A model generated the notes under the pieces. It saw nothing but the letters and a program-made list of their open reading frames with translations. It was not told the origin of the DNA and did not search any database. A stretch of DNA of 64,000 bases, taken from assembly GCF_002797755.1 (NCBI RefSeq), contig NZ_PGFI01000012.1:248001-312000 (forward strand), in the 5' to 3' direction. Both the position numbers and the translations under genes were made by a program. How positions within the stretch are numbered: position 1 is the stretch's first letter; every line of letters begins with the position of its first letter. The stretch comes from Brevirhabdus pacifica (GTDB lineage: Bacteria > Pseudomonadota > Alphaproteobacteria > Rhodobacterales > Rhodobacteraceae). Of the stretch, positions 16,316 through 25,687 are shown piece by piece.

Positions 16316-19300
16316 ATGGCCGAATTCTCCAAGATCCTCATCGCGAACCGGGGCGAGATTGCCATCCGCGTGATGCGCGCCGCCAACGAACTGGGCAAAC
16401 GCACCGTCGCCGTCTACGCCGAAGAAGACAAGCTGTCGCTGCACCGCTTCAAGGCCGACGAGGCTTACCGGATCGGCGAGGGCATGGGCCCCGTCTCGGC
16501 CTATCTGTCGATCGAGGAGATCATCCGCGTCGCCCGCATGTCCGGCGCCGACGCCATCCACCCCGGCTATGGCCTTCTGTCGGAAAACCCCGAGCTGGTC
16601 GACGCCTGCGACGCCGCCGGCATCCGCTTCATCGGCCCGCGCGCCGAGACCATGCGCAAGCTGGGCGACAAGGCCAGCGCCCGCCGCGTCGCCATCGAGG
16701 CCGGCGTGCCGGTCATCCCCGCCACCGAGGTGCTGGGCGACGACATGGACAAGATCCGCGCCGAGGCCGCCGAAGTGGGCTATCCGCTGATGCTGAAAGC
16801 CAGCTGGGGCGGCGGCGGGCGCGGCATGCGCCCGATCGCCTCCGAGGACGAGTTGGAAGAAAAGGTCCGCGAAGGCCGCCGCGAGGCCGAGGCCGCCTTC
16901 GGCAACGGCGAGGGCTATCTGGAGAAGATGATCCTGCGTGCCCGCCATGTCGAGGTGCAGATCCTCGGCGACAGTCAGGGCAACATCTACCATCTGTGGG
17001 AACGCGACTGCTCGGTCCAGCGGCGCAACCAGAAGGTCGTGGAACGCGCCCCCGCCCCCTATCTGTCGGACACGCAGCGCGAACACCTGTGCAATCTTGG
17101 CAAGAAGATCTGCGAGCATGTGAATTACGAATGCGCGGGCACGGTCGAGTTCCTGATGGATATGGACTCGGGCGAGTTCTACTTCATCGAGGTGAACCCC
17201 CGCGTTCAGGTCGAGCATACCGTCACCGAAGAGGTGACCGGCATCGACATCGTCCGCGCCCAGATCCTGATCGCCGAAGGCAAGAGTCTGGTCGAGGCCA
17301 CCGGCACCGCCACCCAGTATGACGTGACCCTTGACGGCCACGCCCTGCAATGCCGGATCACCACCGAGGATCCGCAGAACAATTTCATACCCGATTACGG
17401 CCGCATCACCGCCTATCGCGGTGCAACCGGCATGGGCATCCGCCTTGACGGCGGCACCGCCTATTCGGGCGCGGTCATCACCCGCTACTACGACAGCCTG
17501 CTGGAAAAGGTCACCGCCTGGGCCCCCACCCCCGAGGCCGCGATCGCCCGCATGGACCGGGCCCTGCGCGAATTTCGCATCCGGGGCGTGTCGACCAACA
17601 TCGCCTTCGTCGAGAACCTGCTCAAGCACCCGACCTTCCTGAACAACGAATACCACACGAAATTCATCGACCAGACGCCCGAGCTTTTCAACTTTGCCAA
17701 GCGGCGCGACCGGGCGACCAAGATCCTGACCTATATCGCCGACGTCACCGTCAACGGCCACCCCGAGACCAAGGGCCGCGCCCGCCCCGCCGAGGTCCGC
17801 GCCCCCCGCGCGCCCCTGCCCGCGACCGGCCCCGCCTCACCCGCAGGCGGCGCGCTGCCCGAAGGCACCCGCACCCTGCTGGAGCGTGAGGGCCCGCAGG
17901 CCGTGGCCGACTGGATGCTGGCCCAGAAGCAACTTTTGGTCACCGACACCACCATGCGCGACAGCCACCAGTCGCTGCTGGCGACCCGCATGCGCTCGGT
18001 CGACATGATCCGCGTGGCGCCCGCCTATGCCGCCAACCTGCCGCAGCTTTTCAGCGTGGAATGCTGGGGCGGGGCCACCTTCGACGTGGCCTACCGTTTC
18101 CTGCAGGAATGCCCGTGGCAGCGCCTGCGCGACCTGCGCGCGGCCATGCCGAACCTGATGACACAGATGCTTCTGCGCGGCTCGAACGGGGTGGGCTACA
18201 CCAACTATCCCGACAATGTGGTGCAATCCTTCGTGCATCAGGCCGCCGAGACGGGGATCGATCTGTTCCGCGTCTTCGATCCGCTGAACTGGGTCGAGAA
18301 CATGCGCGTGTCGATGGACGCGGTGCTGGACTCGAACAAGGTGCTCGAGGCCGCGATCTGCTACACCGGCGACGTGCTGGACCCCGAGCGGGCGAAATAC
18401 GACCTGAAGTATTATGTCGAGATGGGCCGCGAGCTGAAGGCCGCTGGCACCCACATCCTGTGTATCAAGGACATGGGCGGCCTGCTGAAGCCCGCCGCCG
18501 CCAGCCTGCTGGTCAAGGCCCTCAAGGAAGAAACCGGCCTGCCGATCCACGTTCACACCCATGACACCGCAGGCTTCGCGGGTGCCACCCTGCTGGCCGC
18601 AGCCGAGGCGGGTGCCGACGCGGTCGATTGCGCGATGGACCCGCTGTCGGGCAACACCAGTCAGGCACCCTTGGGCACATTGGTCGAATCCCTGCGCCAT
18701 TCCGACCGCGCCACCGGGCTCGACATGGCGGCGGTGCGCAGCATCAACAATTATTGGGAAAACGTCCGCGCCCAATATGCCGCCTTCGAGTCGGGCGTTC
18801 AGGCCCCCTCGTCCGAGGTCTACCTGCACGAGATGCCCGGCGGTCAGGTCACCAACCTCAAGGCTCAGGCCCGCAGCATGGGCCTTGAAGACCGCTGGCA
18901 CGAGGTGGCGCACACCTATGCCGAGGTGAACCAGATGTTCGGCGATGTCATCAAGGTCACGCCCATCGCCAAGACCGTGGGCGACATGGCCCTGATGATG
19001 GTCAGCCAGGGGCTGAGCTGTGCCGACGTGCTGAACCCCGAAACCGAGGTCAGCTTCCCCGAAAGCGTTGTCACCCTGATGAAGGGCTATGTCGGCAAGC
19101 CTCACGGCGGCTTCCCCGAGGCGATCCAGAAAAAGGTGCTGAAGGGCGAGAAGCCGATCACCGTGCGCCCCGGCTCGCTGCTGGAGCCTGCGGATCTTGA
19201 GGCCGAGCGCCGCGCGCTCGAGGAAAAGCTGGAGATCGAGATCGATGACGAGGATCTCAACGGCTACCTGATGTATCCCAAGGTCTTTCTGGATTACGTC

Positions 19301-19774
19301 GCCCGGCACGAGGATTACGGCCCCGTCCGCGCCCTGCCCACCCATACGTTCTTCTACGGCATGGAGCCGGGCGAGGAGATCACCGCCGAGATCGACCCCG
19401 GCAAGACCCTCGAGGTCCGTCTTCAGGCCGTGGGCGAGACCCGCGACGATGGCCATGTCCGGGTCTTCTTCGAGCTGAACGGCCAACCCCGCGTCATCAA
19501 CATCGCCGACCGGGCGGTGCAGGCCGCGACCGCAAGCCGTCCGCGTGCCGAGACCGGCAATCCCGATCACGTCGGCGCCCCCATGCCCGGCACGGTCGCC
19601 ACCGTCGCGGCCCAGGCGGGACGCAAGGTGCAAAAGGGCGACCTGCTGCTGACGATCGAGGCGATGAAGATGGAAACCGGCATCCACGCCGAGCGGGACG
19701 CCACCGTCAAGGCGGTCCATGTGACGCCGGGCACCCAGATCGACGCCAAGGACCTGCTGGTCGAGCTGGAGTAA
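16316..19774 (+). CDS. pyc: pyruvate carboxylase
   Basis: A single-chain biotin enzyme of 1152 residues making oxaloacetate from pyruvate and bicarbonate (anaplerosis). Order of domains: biotin carboxylase (about 1-460, starting KILIANRGEIAIR, ATP-grasp loop KASWGGGGRGMR near 160), carboxyltransferase TIM barrel (from about 535, TDTTMRDSHQSLLATRMRS), a PC allosteric/linker region, and a C-terminal biotin carrier domain with the biotinylated Lys in EAMKMET near 1118-1124. Full family length, no defects seen. Transcribed alone from the plus strand. Confidence 0.97.
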   Translation: MAEFSKILIANRGEIAIRVMRAANELGKRTVAVYAEEDKLSLHRFKADEAYRIGEGMGPVSAYLSIEEIIRVARMSGADAIHPGYGLLSENPELVDACDAAGIRFIGPRAETMRKLGDKASARRVAIEAGVPVIPATEVLGDDMDKIRAEAAEVGYPLMLKASWGGGGRGMRPIASEDELEEKVREGRREAEAAFGNGEGYLEKMILRARHVEVQILGDSQGNIYHLWERDCSVQRRNQKVVERAPAPYLSDTQREHLCNLGKKICEHVNYECAGTVEFLMDMDSGEFYFIEVNPRVQVEHTVTEEVTGIDIVRAQILIAEGKSLVEATGTATQYDVTLDGHALQCRITTEDPQNNFIPDYGRITAYRGATGMGIRLDGGTAYSGAVITRYYDSLLEKVTAWAPTPEAAIARMDRALREFRIRGVSTNIAFVENLLKHPTFLNNEYHTKFIDQTPELFNFAKRRDRATKILTYIADVTVNGHPETKGRARPAEVRAPRAPLPATGPASPAGGALPEGTRTLLEREGPQAVADWMLAQKQLLVTDTTMRDSHQSLLATRMRSVDMIRVAPAYAANLPQLFSVECWGGATFDVAYRFLQECPWQRLRDLRAAMPNLMTQMLLRGSNGVGYTNYPDNVVQSFVHQAAETGIDLFRVFDPLNWVENMRVSMDAVLDSNKVLEAAICYTGDVLDPERAKYDLKYYVEMGRELKAAGTHILCIKDMGGLLKPAAASLLVKALKEETGLPIHVHTHDTAGFAGATLLAAAEAGADAVDCAMDPLSGNTSQAPLGTLVESLRHSDRATGLDMAAVRSINNYWENVRAQYAAFESGVQAPSSEVYLHEMPGGQVTNLKAQARSMGLEDRWHEVAHTYAEVNQMFGDVIKVTPIAKTVGDMALMMVSQGLSCADVLNPETEVSFPESVVTLMKGYVGKPHGGFPEAIQKKVLKGEKPITVRPGSLLEPADLEAERRALEEKLEIEIDDEDLNGYLMYPKVFLDYVARHEDYGPVRALPTHTFFYGMEPGEEITAEIDPGKTLEVRLQAVGETRDDGHVRVFFELNGQPRVINIADRAVQAATASRPRAETGNPDHVGAPMPGTVATVAAQAGRKVQKGDLLLTIEAMKMETGIHAERDATVKAVHVTPGTQIDAKDLLVELE

Positions 19775-19953
19775 CTATCCGCCCTCGGCCCGTGGGCCGA
19801 TCGGGCCTCCCGGCGTCACCGGGACCTCACGGGGCACGCCCGGCGGCGCGCGGTTCAGGCCACGCGCCGCCCGCCCCGGTTCATCCGGCGTGAAGTGAAC
19901 GGGAACACAATGCGCATCCGGTGGTTGATCCGCAAATTCCCAAGGACCTGTCC

Positions 19954-20691
19954 ATGCTTGAACTTTTGAACGACCCGGCCGTCTGGGCCTCCTTCTTCAC
20001 GCTGACCATCCTCGAGATCGTGCTCGGCGTGGACAACGTCATCTTCATTTCCATCGCCGCCGAAAGGCTACCCGAAGAACAGCGCGCCCGCGCCCGCATC
20101 GTCGGGCTTGCCGGGGCGCTGATCCTGCGCATCCTGCTGCTGTTCTCGATCGCCTGGATCGTGTCGCTGAAGGAGCCCTTCATGTCCGTGATGGGGTTCG
20201 ACCTGGGCTGGCGGGACCTCATCCTGATCGCGGGCGGCCTGTTCCTGATCTGGAAGGCCGCGACCGAGATCTTCGACGAGGTCGAGGGCGAGGAAGAGGT
20301 CAAGCGCAAGGTCACCAGCACCTTCATGGCCGTCATTGCGCAGATCATGATCCTGGACCTGGTTTTCTCGCTGGACAGCGTCATCACAGCCGTCGGCATC
20401 GCCGATCATATCGAGGTGATGGTCGCCGCCGTGATCGTGGCGATCCTGGTGATGATGGCCGCGGCCGAGCCGATCTCGAGCTTCGTGTCCTCCCACCCGT
20501 CGACCAAGATGCTGGCCCTGGCCTTCCTGGTCATGGTGGGCATGGCACTGGTGGCCGATGGCATGGGCTTCCACATCGAGCGGGGCTTCATCTACGCCGC
20601 CATGGTCTTTGCCGGCGGGGTCGAGGGGCTGAACCTGCTGCGTCAACGCCGCCGCCGCAAGCAAAAGGCCCGCGCCGCCACCGGCGCCTGA
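19954..20691 (+). CDS. TerC family integral membrane protein
   Basis: A 245-residue protein with about seven membrane segments. The signature LEIVLGVDNVIFI (about 20-32) and a second acidic LDLVFSLDSVITAVG segment in the middle are the conserved TerC core, whose Asp residues are proposed to coordinate metal ions; recent work links the family to manganese export. The ATG at 19954 is used because AAGGA lies 8 nt upstream; a GTG 33 nt earlier has no ribosome-binding site. A strong terminator follows. It is unlinked to ter tellurite genes, so a role in tellurite resistance is not implied. Confidence 0.9.
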   Translation: MLELLNDPAVWASFFTLTILEIVLGVDNVIFISIAAERLPEEQRARARIVGLAGALILRILLLFSIAWIVSLKEPFMSVMGFDLGWRDLILIAGGLFLIWKAATEIFDEVEGEEEVKRKVTSTFMAVIAQIMILDLVFSLDSVITAVGIADHIEVMVAAVIVAILVMMAAAEPISSFVSSHPSTKMLALAFLVMVGMALVADGMGFHIERGFIYAAMVFAGGVEGLNLLRQRRRRKQKARAATGA

Positions 20692-20724
20692 GCCGCGGCA
20701 CAAAGCAACCTTGGCACAATCGAA

Positions 20725-20752
20725 GGGGGGCGCCGCTGGCGCCCCCCTTTTT
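20725..20752 (+). terminator. intrinsic terminator after the TerC gene
   Basis: GGGGGGCGCC (20725-20734), loop GCT, GGCGCCCCCC (20738-20747), then TTTTT. A textbook rho-independent terminator located between convergent genes. Confidence 0.92.
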
Positions 20753-20764
20753 CGTGGTCGCCCG

Positions 20765-21067
20765 CTAGCTGTTCAACAGCTTCTTGCGGGCGGCATATTC
20801 ATCGCCGTCGATCTCGCCCCGCGCCAGGCGCAGGTCCAGTTCCGTCAGCGCGCCCGTGGGCGGACGGTGGCCGCCGGCGGGTGTTTCGGTCTGGCGCACA
20901 AGCCAGATCACCCCGGCCACCACCAGACCCAGCACGATCAGCCAGATCACGGGGCCGAAGATCATTCCGACCCCGTAGCCGTCCCCCCATCGCATGTGGC
21001 CATACTCGCCGGCATCGGCCAGGGCCGGACCGGCAGCGAACAGTATCGGTATCGCAAGACGCAGCAT
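20765..21067 (-). CDS. SHOCT-domain small membrane protein
   Basis: A 100-residue protein. The ATG at 21067 is preferred over one four codons upstream because GGAGG lies just before it, inside the alternative start. N-terminal signal peptide (about 1-18), a membrane segment (about 34-56) and a C-terminal SHOCT motif, LTELDLRLARGEIDGDEYAA (about 75-93), a short helical module often found at the C-terminus of small membrane or phage-related proteins. Function unknown; the SHOCT module is thought to mediate oligomerisation. Confidence 0.8.
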   Translation of the reverse strand: MLRLAIPILFAAGPALADAGEYGHMRWGDGYGVGMIFGPVIWLIVLGLVVAGVIWLVRQTETPAGGHRPPTGALTELDLRLARGEIDGDEYAARKKLLNS

Positions 21068-21246
21068 GATTTCCTCCATCGCTCGTCGGGTAACGCCTTG
21101 GTTCTACCGCCCTGCGACGCCCCGTTCATTGACCTGCCTCAACTCCGGGGTTGGGCGGCATGCATGCCGGAAGACGCCGTTGAAGGGGCTTGGCGGGCCA
21201 CATCACGGGGCGCGCGGATTTTTTCCGCCGGGCCGTGATTTTTCGC

Positions 21247-21275
21247 TTGCGAAGCCGGGGCCTGATTATTATTCA
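21247..21275 (+). promoter_or_regulatory. candidate tRNA-Gly promoter
   Basis: -35 TTGCGA (21247-21252), 17-nt spacer, -10 TATTCA (21270-21275). The predicted start is near 21282, 10 nt before the mature tRNA. Confidence 0.5.
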
Positions 21276-21291
21276 CCCCCTACCCAAGGAA

Positions 21292-21366
21292 GCGGGCGTA
21301 GCTCAGGGGTAGAGCATAACCTTGCCAAGGTTAGGGTCGGGCGTTCGAATCGCCTCGCCCGCTCCA
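21292..21366 (+). tRNA. tRNA-Gly (anticodon GCC), copy 1
   Basis: A 75-nt cloverleaf: acceptor GCGGGCG/CGCCCGC, D arm GCTC AGGGGTA GAGC, anticodon stem TAACC/GGTTA with loop TTGCCAA (GCC), T arm GGGCG-TTCGAAT-CGCCT, encoded CCA (21364-21366). Confidence 0.97.
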
Positions 21367-21525
21367 ATTGGGTCTGCCGGATGGCAGTTTGCAAATGGTC
21401 GCCTCGGGCGGCCATTTTGCGTTTCTGCCCCTCCCCCATGTCGCTCTGCCCCTTGCGAGAGGGCTAACGCGCATTGCCCCTTGCAGCCTTCCTCGCCTTG
21501 GGGTAGCACCCGCTTACCCACGGAC

Positions 21526-21600
21526 GCGGGCGTAGCTCAGGGGTAGAGCACAACCTTGCCAAGGTTGGGGTCGAGAGTTCGAATCTCTTCGCCCGCTCCA
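21526..21600 (+). tRNA. tRNA-Gly (anticodon GCC), copy 2
   Basis: A second 75-nt copy, 159 bp downstream. Acceptor, D arm and anticodon loop are identical to copy 1; the anticodon stem is CAACC/GGTTG and the T stem GAGAG/CTCTT. All differences are compensated across stems, so both copies should be functional. CCA is encoded. Confidence 0.97.
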
Positions 21601-21703
21601 ATTTTTCCTATCATCGATTGCATGCGCGCCGGGCCAAGCCCGCCGCCGCCTGCATGCCCCCGGGCAGTGCCGTGCCCCCTTCCTCCCCTTCCCGTTGCGC
21701 ACG

Positions 21704-21732
21704 AAAAAGGGCCGCGCCATGCGGCGCGACCC
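21704..21732 (-). terminator. intrinsic terminator of the low-complexity secreted-protein gene
   Basis: On the minus strand: GGGTCGCGCC, loop GCAT, GGCGCGGCCC, TTTTT. The one non-Watson-Crick pair is U-G on the minus-strand RNA but A-C on the plus-strand RNA, so the structure is specific to minus-strand transcription. Confidence 0.9.
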
Positions 21733-21760
21733 TTTGGTGAACTGCGGCTTTGGCGAAAGA

Positions 21761-22639
21761 TCAGTCGCCGCCGTTGTTCTTGCCTTCCGAGTTACCCGGA
21801 TCGTCGTCCTGGCCATCACCATCGATGTCTTCCGAGCCGTTGCCGGCCCCGGCGTTCACGTTGGATTTGGATTTCGACTTGGATTTGGACTTGGATTTCG
21901 ACTTCGACTTGCCGTCGTCGTCATCCCGGTCATCACCGTCATCCATGTCCATATCGCTGCCCGACGAGGAGGCGCTGGCGCTGCTGGAACCCGAGGCGCT
22001 GCCCGAGGTGCTGCTCGAAGCTTTTGCGCTGTCCGAGCTGCTGGTGCTGCCCGAGGTCGAGCCGCTGGCAGAGCCGGAAACCGACCCGGAGGTCGATGCC
22101 GATACGCCCGTGGTACCGGCCTGAGTGCCAGCCTGGGTCGTGGTCCCGCCCGTGGCGGTCGTCGTGCCCGTCGCGGTCGTCGTGCCGGTCGCGGTCGTCT
22201 GGCCGCTGACGGTGGCGGCGGCCTGGCCATTGGCGTTCACGGCCAGCGGACGCTCGGTCCCGTCGCTGATGCGGCCGGTGTAGAAATAGGCGACCTTGCC
22301 GCGACCCAGCTTGGGGTTCACGTCAACGATGACGCGCTTGCGCTCGTTGTCGGGCATCAGTTGAACCTGGACGACGCGGCCAAGCTCCAGACCGTCGGCG
22401 GTCCGCACCTCCTGGCCCAGCAGCGGGCTGGACACGTCGAGCGAGGCGGCCTCGGCCTCGCCGGGGATCTCCATCGGCTGGTTGGACGCGACGACACGGC
22501 TGGCACTGGTGAAGACGACCGTGCTGTCGACATCGGGGAGTTCCAGCACCGTGGCCGAGGCCATGGGCGCCACGGCAAAGGTAGCGGCCGTGGCCATGAG
22601 CGAGGCGAAAGCGGCCGTTCTGAGGGACTTGCGGTTCAT
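21761..22639 (-). CDS. secreted PRC-barrel-like protein with low-complexity Ser/Thr/Gly and Lys-Ser tail
   Basis: A 292-residue protein with GGAGAAG 4 nt before the ATG at 22639. Signal peptide about 1-29. Residues about 70-135 resemble a PRC-barrel-like fold (SSPLLGQEV, TADGLELGRVVQVQ, ...RVIVDVNP). From 145 onward it is low complexity: Thr-rich repeats TTATGT (about 148-167), a Ser/Gly/Ala-rich stretch (about 180-228), an acidic block (229-242), eight Lys-Ser pairs (244-259), and an Asp/Asn/Gly-rich end. The last part resembles repeat-containing surface or matrix proteins. The terminator after it and the good ribosome-binding site show it is a real gene; function unknown. Confidence 0.75.
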   Translation of the reverse strand: MNRKSLRTAAFASLMATAATFAVAPMASATVLELPDVDSTVVFTSASRVVASNQPMEIPGEAEAASLDVSSPLLGQEVRTADGLELGRVVQVQLMPDNERKRVIVDVNPKLGRGKVAYFYTGRISDGTERPLAVNANGQAAATVSGQTTATGTTTATGTTTATGGTTTQAGTQAGTTGVSASTSGSVSGSASGSTSGSTSSSDSAKASSSTSGSASGSSSASASSSGSDMDMDDGDDRDDDDGKSKSKSKSKSKSKSKSNVNAGAGNGSEDIDGDGQDDDPGNSEGKNNGGD

Positions 22640-22990
22640 TGCACTTCTCCAATCGTTACAGTTTGCTAGCGTTCGACCAAGCGCCCCTTGCGGTGTGGGC
22701 CGCTGCGCGCCGGTCGGATCCACGGACAGATGGTCCGAGGGGGCTGTCTTTCCGATGACAGGGACGCGCCATATTCATCGGCGTCGCCCCACAGAATGTG
22801 CATCGGTTCATTGCCGGGATAACGCCCTGATATCACTTCGGGTTTCCCTAAATATATCGGGAACGAAAGGCGCCCCTGCGCATTGTCTTCCCCTTGGTCA
22901 ACCTGAACCCACCCGATTTCCGACCCAAAGCCGCCACAACGCGGGTAGAGGAGCGCGGGCAACGCCCGGTGGCCCCCTGCCGCGGCGCCC
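22640..22990. other. intergenic region between divergent genes
   Basis: No coding frame is convincing. It carries an AT-rich patch (CTAAATATATCGG near 22850) and should hold the promoter of the minus-strand secreted-protein gene, which therefore would have a leader of roughly 150-200 nt. No riboswitch fold was recognised. Confidence 0.5.
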
Positions 22991-23020
22991 TTGGCAAGCC
23001 TACGCCCACCGCCCTATAAG
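22991..23020 (+). promoter_or_regulatory. candidate hisB promoter
   Basis: -35 TTGGCA (22991-22996), 18-nt spacer, -10 TATAAG (23015-23020). It predicts a leader of about 20 nt before the hisB ATG at 23048, too short for an attenuator. Confidence 0.55.
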
Positions 23021-23047
23021 CGGCCCACATCACCGAAAGGACGACTG

Positions 23048-23635
23048 ATGCGGACCGCCAAGATCACCCGCAAGACCGCCGAGACGGACATCACCGTCGA
23101 GATCGACCTCGACGGCTCGGGCCGTTACGACAACCAGACCGGCGTCGGATTCTTCGATCACATGCTGGACCAGCTGGCGCGGCATTCGCTGATCGACATG
23201 ACGATCCGCGCGACGGGCGATCTGCACATCGACGATCACCACACGGTCGAGGATACCGGCATCGCCCTGGGTCAGGCCCTGGGCAAGGCGCTGGGCGACA
23301 AGCGCGGCATCCGCCGCTACGGCGCCTGCCTGTTGCCTATGGACGACGCGCTGGTGCGCTGTGCGCTGGACCTGTCGGGCCGGCCCTTCCTGGTGTGGAA
23401 CGTCGCCCTGCCCACCGCCCAGATCGGCCGCTTCGATACCGAGCTGGTGCGCGAGTTCTTCCAGGCGCTGGCGACCCACGGCGGCATCACCCTGCATGTC
23501 GACGCGCTGCACGGGATCAACAGCCACCACATTGCCGAGGCCGCGTTCAAATCCGTCGCCCGCGCCCTGCGCGAGGCGGTCGAAACCGACCCGCGCAAGG
23601 CCGACGAGATCCCTTCGACCAAGGGGGCCCTCTGA
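23048..23635 (+). CDS. hisB: imidazoleglycerol-phosphate dehydratase
   Basis: HisB converts imidazoleglycerol phosphate to imidazole acetol phosphate (histidine pathway). The 195-residue, single-function form starts [20 protein letters not shown], with AAAGGA upstream. Metal-binding signatures are present: [33 protein letters not shown] and the C-terminal [14 protein letters not shown]. The stop is followed one base later by the hisH GTG, implying coupled translation. Confidence 0.96.
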   Translation: MRTAKITRKTAETDITVEIDLDGSGRYDNQTGVGFFDHMLDQLARHSLIDMTIRATGDLHIDDHHTVEDTGIALGQALGKALGDKRGIRRYGACLLPMDDALVRCALDLSGRPFLVWNVALPTAQIGRFDTELVREFFQALATHGGITLHVDALHGINSHHIAEAAFKSVARALREAVETDPRKADEIPSTKGAL

Positions 23636-23636
23636 C

Positions 23637-24278
23637 GTGCTGACGGCGCTTATCGACTACGACAGCGGCAACCTGCACTCGGCCGAGAAGGCGTTCCAAC
23701 GGATGGCGCGCGAAGTGGATGCCGGCGATGTCGTCGTTACCTCGGACCCCGAGGTGGTGCGCCGCGCCGACCGCATCGTGCTGCCGGGAGACGGAGCCTT
23801 CCCGGCCTGTCGCCGCGCCCTGCTGGATGTGCCGGGCCTGTTCGAGGCGGTCGAGGAGGCCGCGATCACCCGCGCCCGCCCCTTCTTGGGGATCTGCGTC
23901 GGCATGCAGATGCTGGCCACCACCGGCCATGAATACAGCCAGACCCCCGGCTTCGACTGGATCGGGGGCGAGGTGGTGCCGATCCGGCCGGCGGACCCGT
24001 CGCTGAAGGTGCCGCACATGGGCTGGAATGACCTGGTGATCGACAATCCGCACCCGGTGCTGGAGGGCATTGGCGCGGGGGCGCATGCCTATTTCGTGCA
24101 CAGCTATCACATGGCGGTGGCAGATCCGGGCGCGCATCGCATCGCCCACGTGGATTATGCCGGTGACATCACCGCCATCATCGGCCGCGACAACCTGCTG
24201 GGGATGCAGTTCCACCCCGAGAAAAGCCAGGCCGACGGGCTGCGGATGATCGCCAATTTCCTGCGCTGGGCCCCCTGA
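23637..24278 (+). CDS. hisH: imidazole glycerol phosphate synthase, glutaminase subunit
   Basis: HisH releases ammonia from glutamine for HisF. GTG start at 23637, one base after the hisB stop; 213 residues. Class I glutamine amidotransferase triad: Cys87 in FLGICVGMQML, and the C-terminal His and Glu in FHPEKSQ. The partner hisF is 2.8 kb downstream rather than adjacent. Confidence 0.95.
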   Translation: MLTALIDYDSGNLHSAEKAFQRMAREVDAGDVVVTSDPEVVRRADRIVLPGDGAFPACRRALLDVPGLFEAVEEAAITRARPFLGICVGMQMLATTGHEYSQTPGFDWIGGEVVPIRPADPSLKVPHMGWNDLVIDNPHPVLEGIGAGAHAYFVHSYHMAVADPGAHRIAHVDYAGDITAIIGRDNLLGMQFHPEKSQADGLRMIANFLRWAP

Positions 24279-24291
24279 CAGGAGGGCCGTC

Positions 24292-24354
24292 CGCGCCCCC
24301 GCGCCGGGGGCGCGTCTTGCAAGGCAAAGGCAGGGGGCGGGTGTTGCCCGCCCC
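24292..24354. terminator. two hairpins between convergent hisH and the DUF2147 gene
   Basis: 24292-24314: a 10-bp stem CGCGCCCCCG/CGGGGGCGCG followed on the plus strand by TCTT. 24334-24354: GGGGCGGG/CCCGCCCC, followed on the minus strand by CTGCCTTTG. They probably end hisH and the opposing gene respectively; neither has a strong T tract. Confidence 0.5.
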
Positions 24355-24361
24355 GCGCCCC

Positions 24362-24763
24362 TTACTTGACCTTCTGCCAGCTCTGCGAGCGGCAGATCGG
24401 CCCGATGCAGCCCGACACTTTCAGCCGGCTGCCGTCGACACTCATCTTCGAGCGGTAGGTCTTGTCCCGGTCGGGGGCCCAGATCTTGCCGCCCGAGAAG
24501 GAGCCGTCGGAATTCTCGGACATGTCCCAGACGATGGGCTTGCCCGCATGCTCGTAATCACCTCGCGGCTTGTTGTTCTTGTCGAAGGCCGACTTGATCG
24601 TGCCGCAGGCCTTGGCGGGGGCCTTGGCACAGGGGCCCATCACCACGTGCAGAAAGCCGCCGGTGTCGCCGCGCTCGGTCTGGTAGATGCCCGACGGAGG
24701 GGCCGCCTGTGTCGTGGTTGCAAACATCACGGCAAGGGCGCCGAGGCTCAGAACTTTACGCAT
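24362..24763 (-). CDS. DUF2147 exported protein
   Basis: A 133-residue protein; the second of two close ATGs (24763) is chosen because GGAGG abuts the first one. Signal peptide about 1-20 (ending TTQA-APPSG). The mature part, with a GIYQTERGDTGGFLHV start, a central DM-containing segment (IVWDMSENSDGSFSGGKIWAP) and a C-terminal Cys pair (SGCIGPICRSQSW), fits the DUF2147 family of small periplasmic proteins of unknown role. It is transcribed against the his genes around it. Confidence 0.82.
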   Translation of the reverse strand: MRKVLSLGALAVMFATTTQAAPPSGIYQTERGDTGGFLHVVMGPCAKAPAKACGTIKSAFDKNNKPRGDYEHAGKPIVWDMSENSDGSFSGGKIWAPDRDKTYRSKMSVDGSRLKVSGCIGPICRSQSWQKVK

Positions 24764-24942
24764 TGTTATCATCCTCCCTGACGATATAGCTGACAGTCTG
24801 CTCGGCGAGCGGCCCCGCGGGCAAGACTGACGTGGGGTCGCTCTGCGCGCGGGCGCGCAGGACCCGGCCGCGTGACGCAGCGTCTGGCCATTTGTCGCCC
24901 TGCGTGGCACAGAGCGGCACGGAAAACGAAAGGCCTGCCCCC

Positions 24943-25662
24943 ATGATCCTCTACCCCGCCATCGACCTCAAGGACGGCCAGTGCGTGCGTCTTTTCAAGG
25001 GTGAAATGGACGAAGCGACCGTCTTCAGCGACAACCCCGCCGCCCAGGCCCGTGCCTTCGTCGACGCGGGATGCGAATGGCTGCACCTGGTGGACCTGAA
25101 CGGCGCGTTCGAGGGGCGGCCCGTCAATGCCGAGGCCGTCGAGGCGATTCTGGCCGCGGTCGACGTGCCGGCGCAGCTGGGCGGTGGCATCCGCGACATG
25201 GCGACGATCGACGCCTGGCTGGAAAAGGGCATTCGCCGGGTGATTCTGGGCACCGTCGCCGTCGAGAACCCCGAGCTGGTCCGCGAGGCCGCGCGCAAAC
25301 ATCCGGGCCGGATTGCCGTGGGCATCGACGCGCGCCACGGCAAGGTCGCGACCCGCGGCTGGGCCGAGGAGACCGAGATCGACGCCACCGACCTAGCCCG
25401 CCAGTTCGAGGACGCGGGCGTTGCCGCGATCATCTATACCGACATCAATCGCGATGGCGCCATGCAGGGCCCCAACGTGGCCGAGACGGCGGCGCTGGCC
25501 AATGCGGTCTCGATCCCGGTGATCGCCTCGGGCGGGGTGTCGTCCCTGGCCGACCTGAAGGCGCTGCGCGACAGCGGCGCGCCGCTGGACGGCGCGATCT
25601 CGGGTCGGGCGCTTTACGACGGGGCGCTGGACCTGGCCGAGGCGCTGCGCGTCCTCGCCTGA
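24943..25662 (+). CDS. hisA: phosphoribosylformimino-5-aminoimidazole carboxamide ribotide isomerase
   Basis: HisA catalyses the Amadori rearrangement of ProFAR to PRFAR. A 239-residue (beta-alpha)8 barrel starting [17 protein letters not shown], with catalytic Asp in AIDLKDG and the second-half Asp in YTDINRDG, and phosphate-binding GGGIRD and ASGGVSS loops. Followed by a terminator, so it is separate from hisF transcription. Confidence 0.96.
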   Translation: MILYPAIDLKDGQCVRLFKGEMDEATVFSDNPAAQARAFVDAGCEWLHLVDLNGAFEGRPVNAEAVEAILAAVDVPAQLGGGIRDMATIDAWLEKGIRRVILGTVAVENPELVREAARKHPGRIAVGIDARHGKVATRGWAEETEIDATDLARQFEDAGVAAIIYTDINRDGAMQGPNVAETAALANAVSIPVIASGGVSSLADLKALRDSGAPLDGAISGRALYDGALDLAEALRVLA

Positions 25663-25687
25663 CCCCTTGTCTGCAGTCGAAAACGGA

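Noticed and set aside
22800-22850. GGAAAC-17-CGTT on the minus strand, like an EcfG general stress promoter
   Set aside because: The -35 carries an extra A, EcfG systems are not universal in Rhodobacteraceae, and no regulator is in the window; too weak to call.
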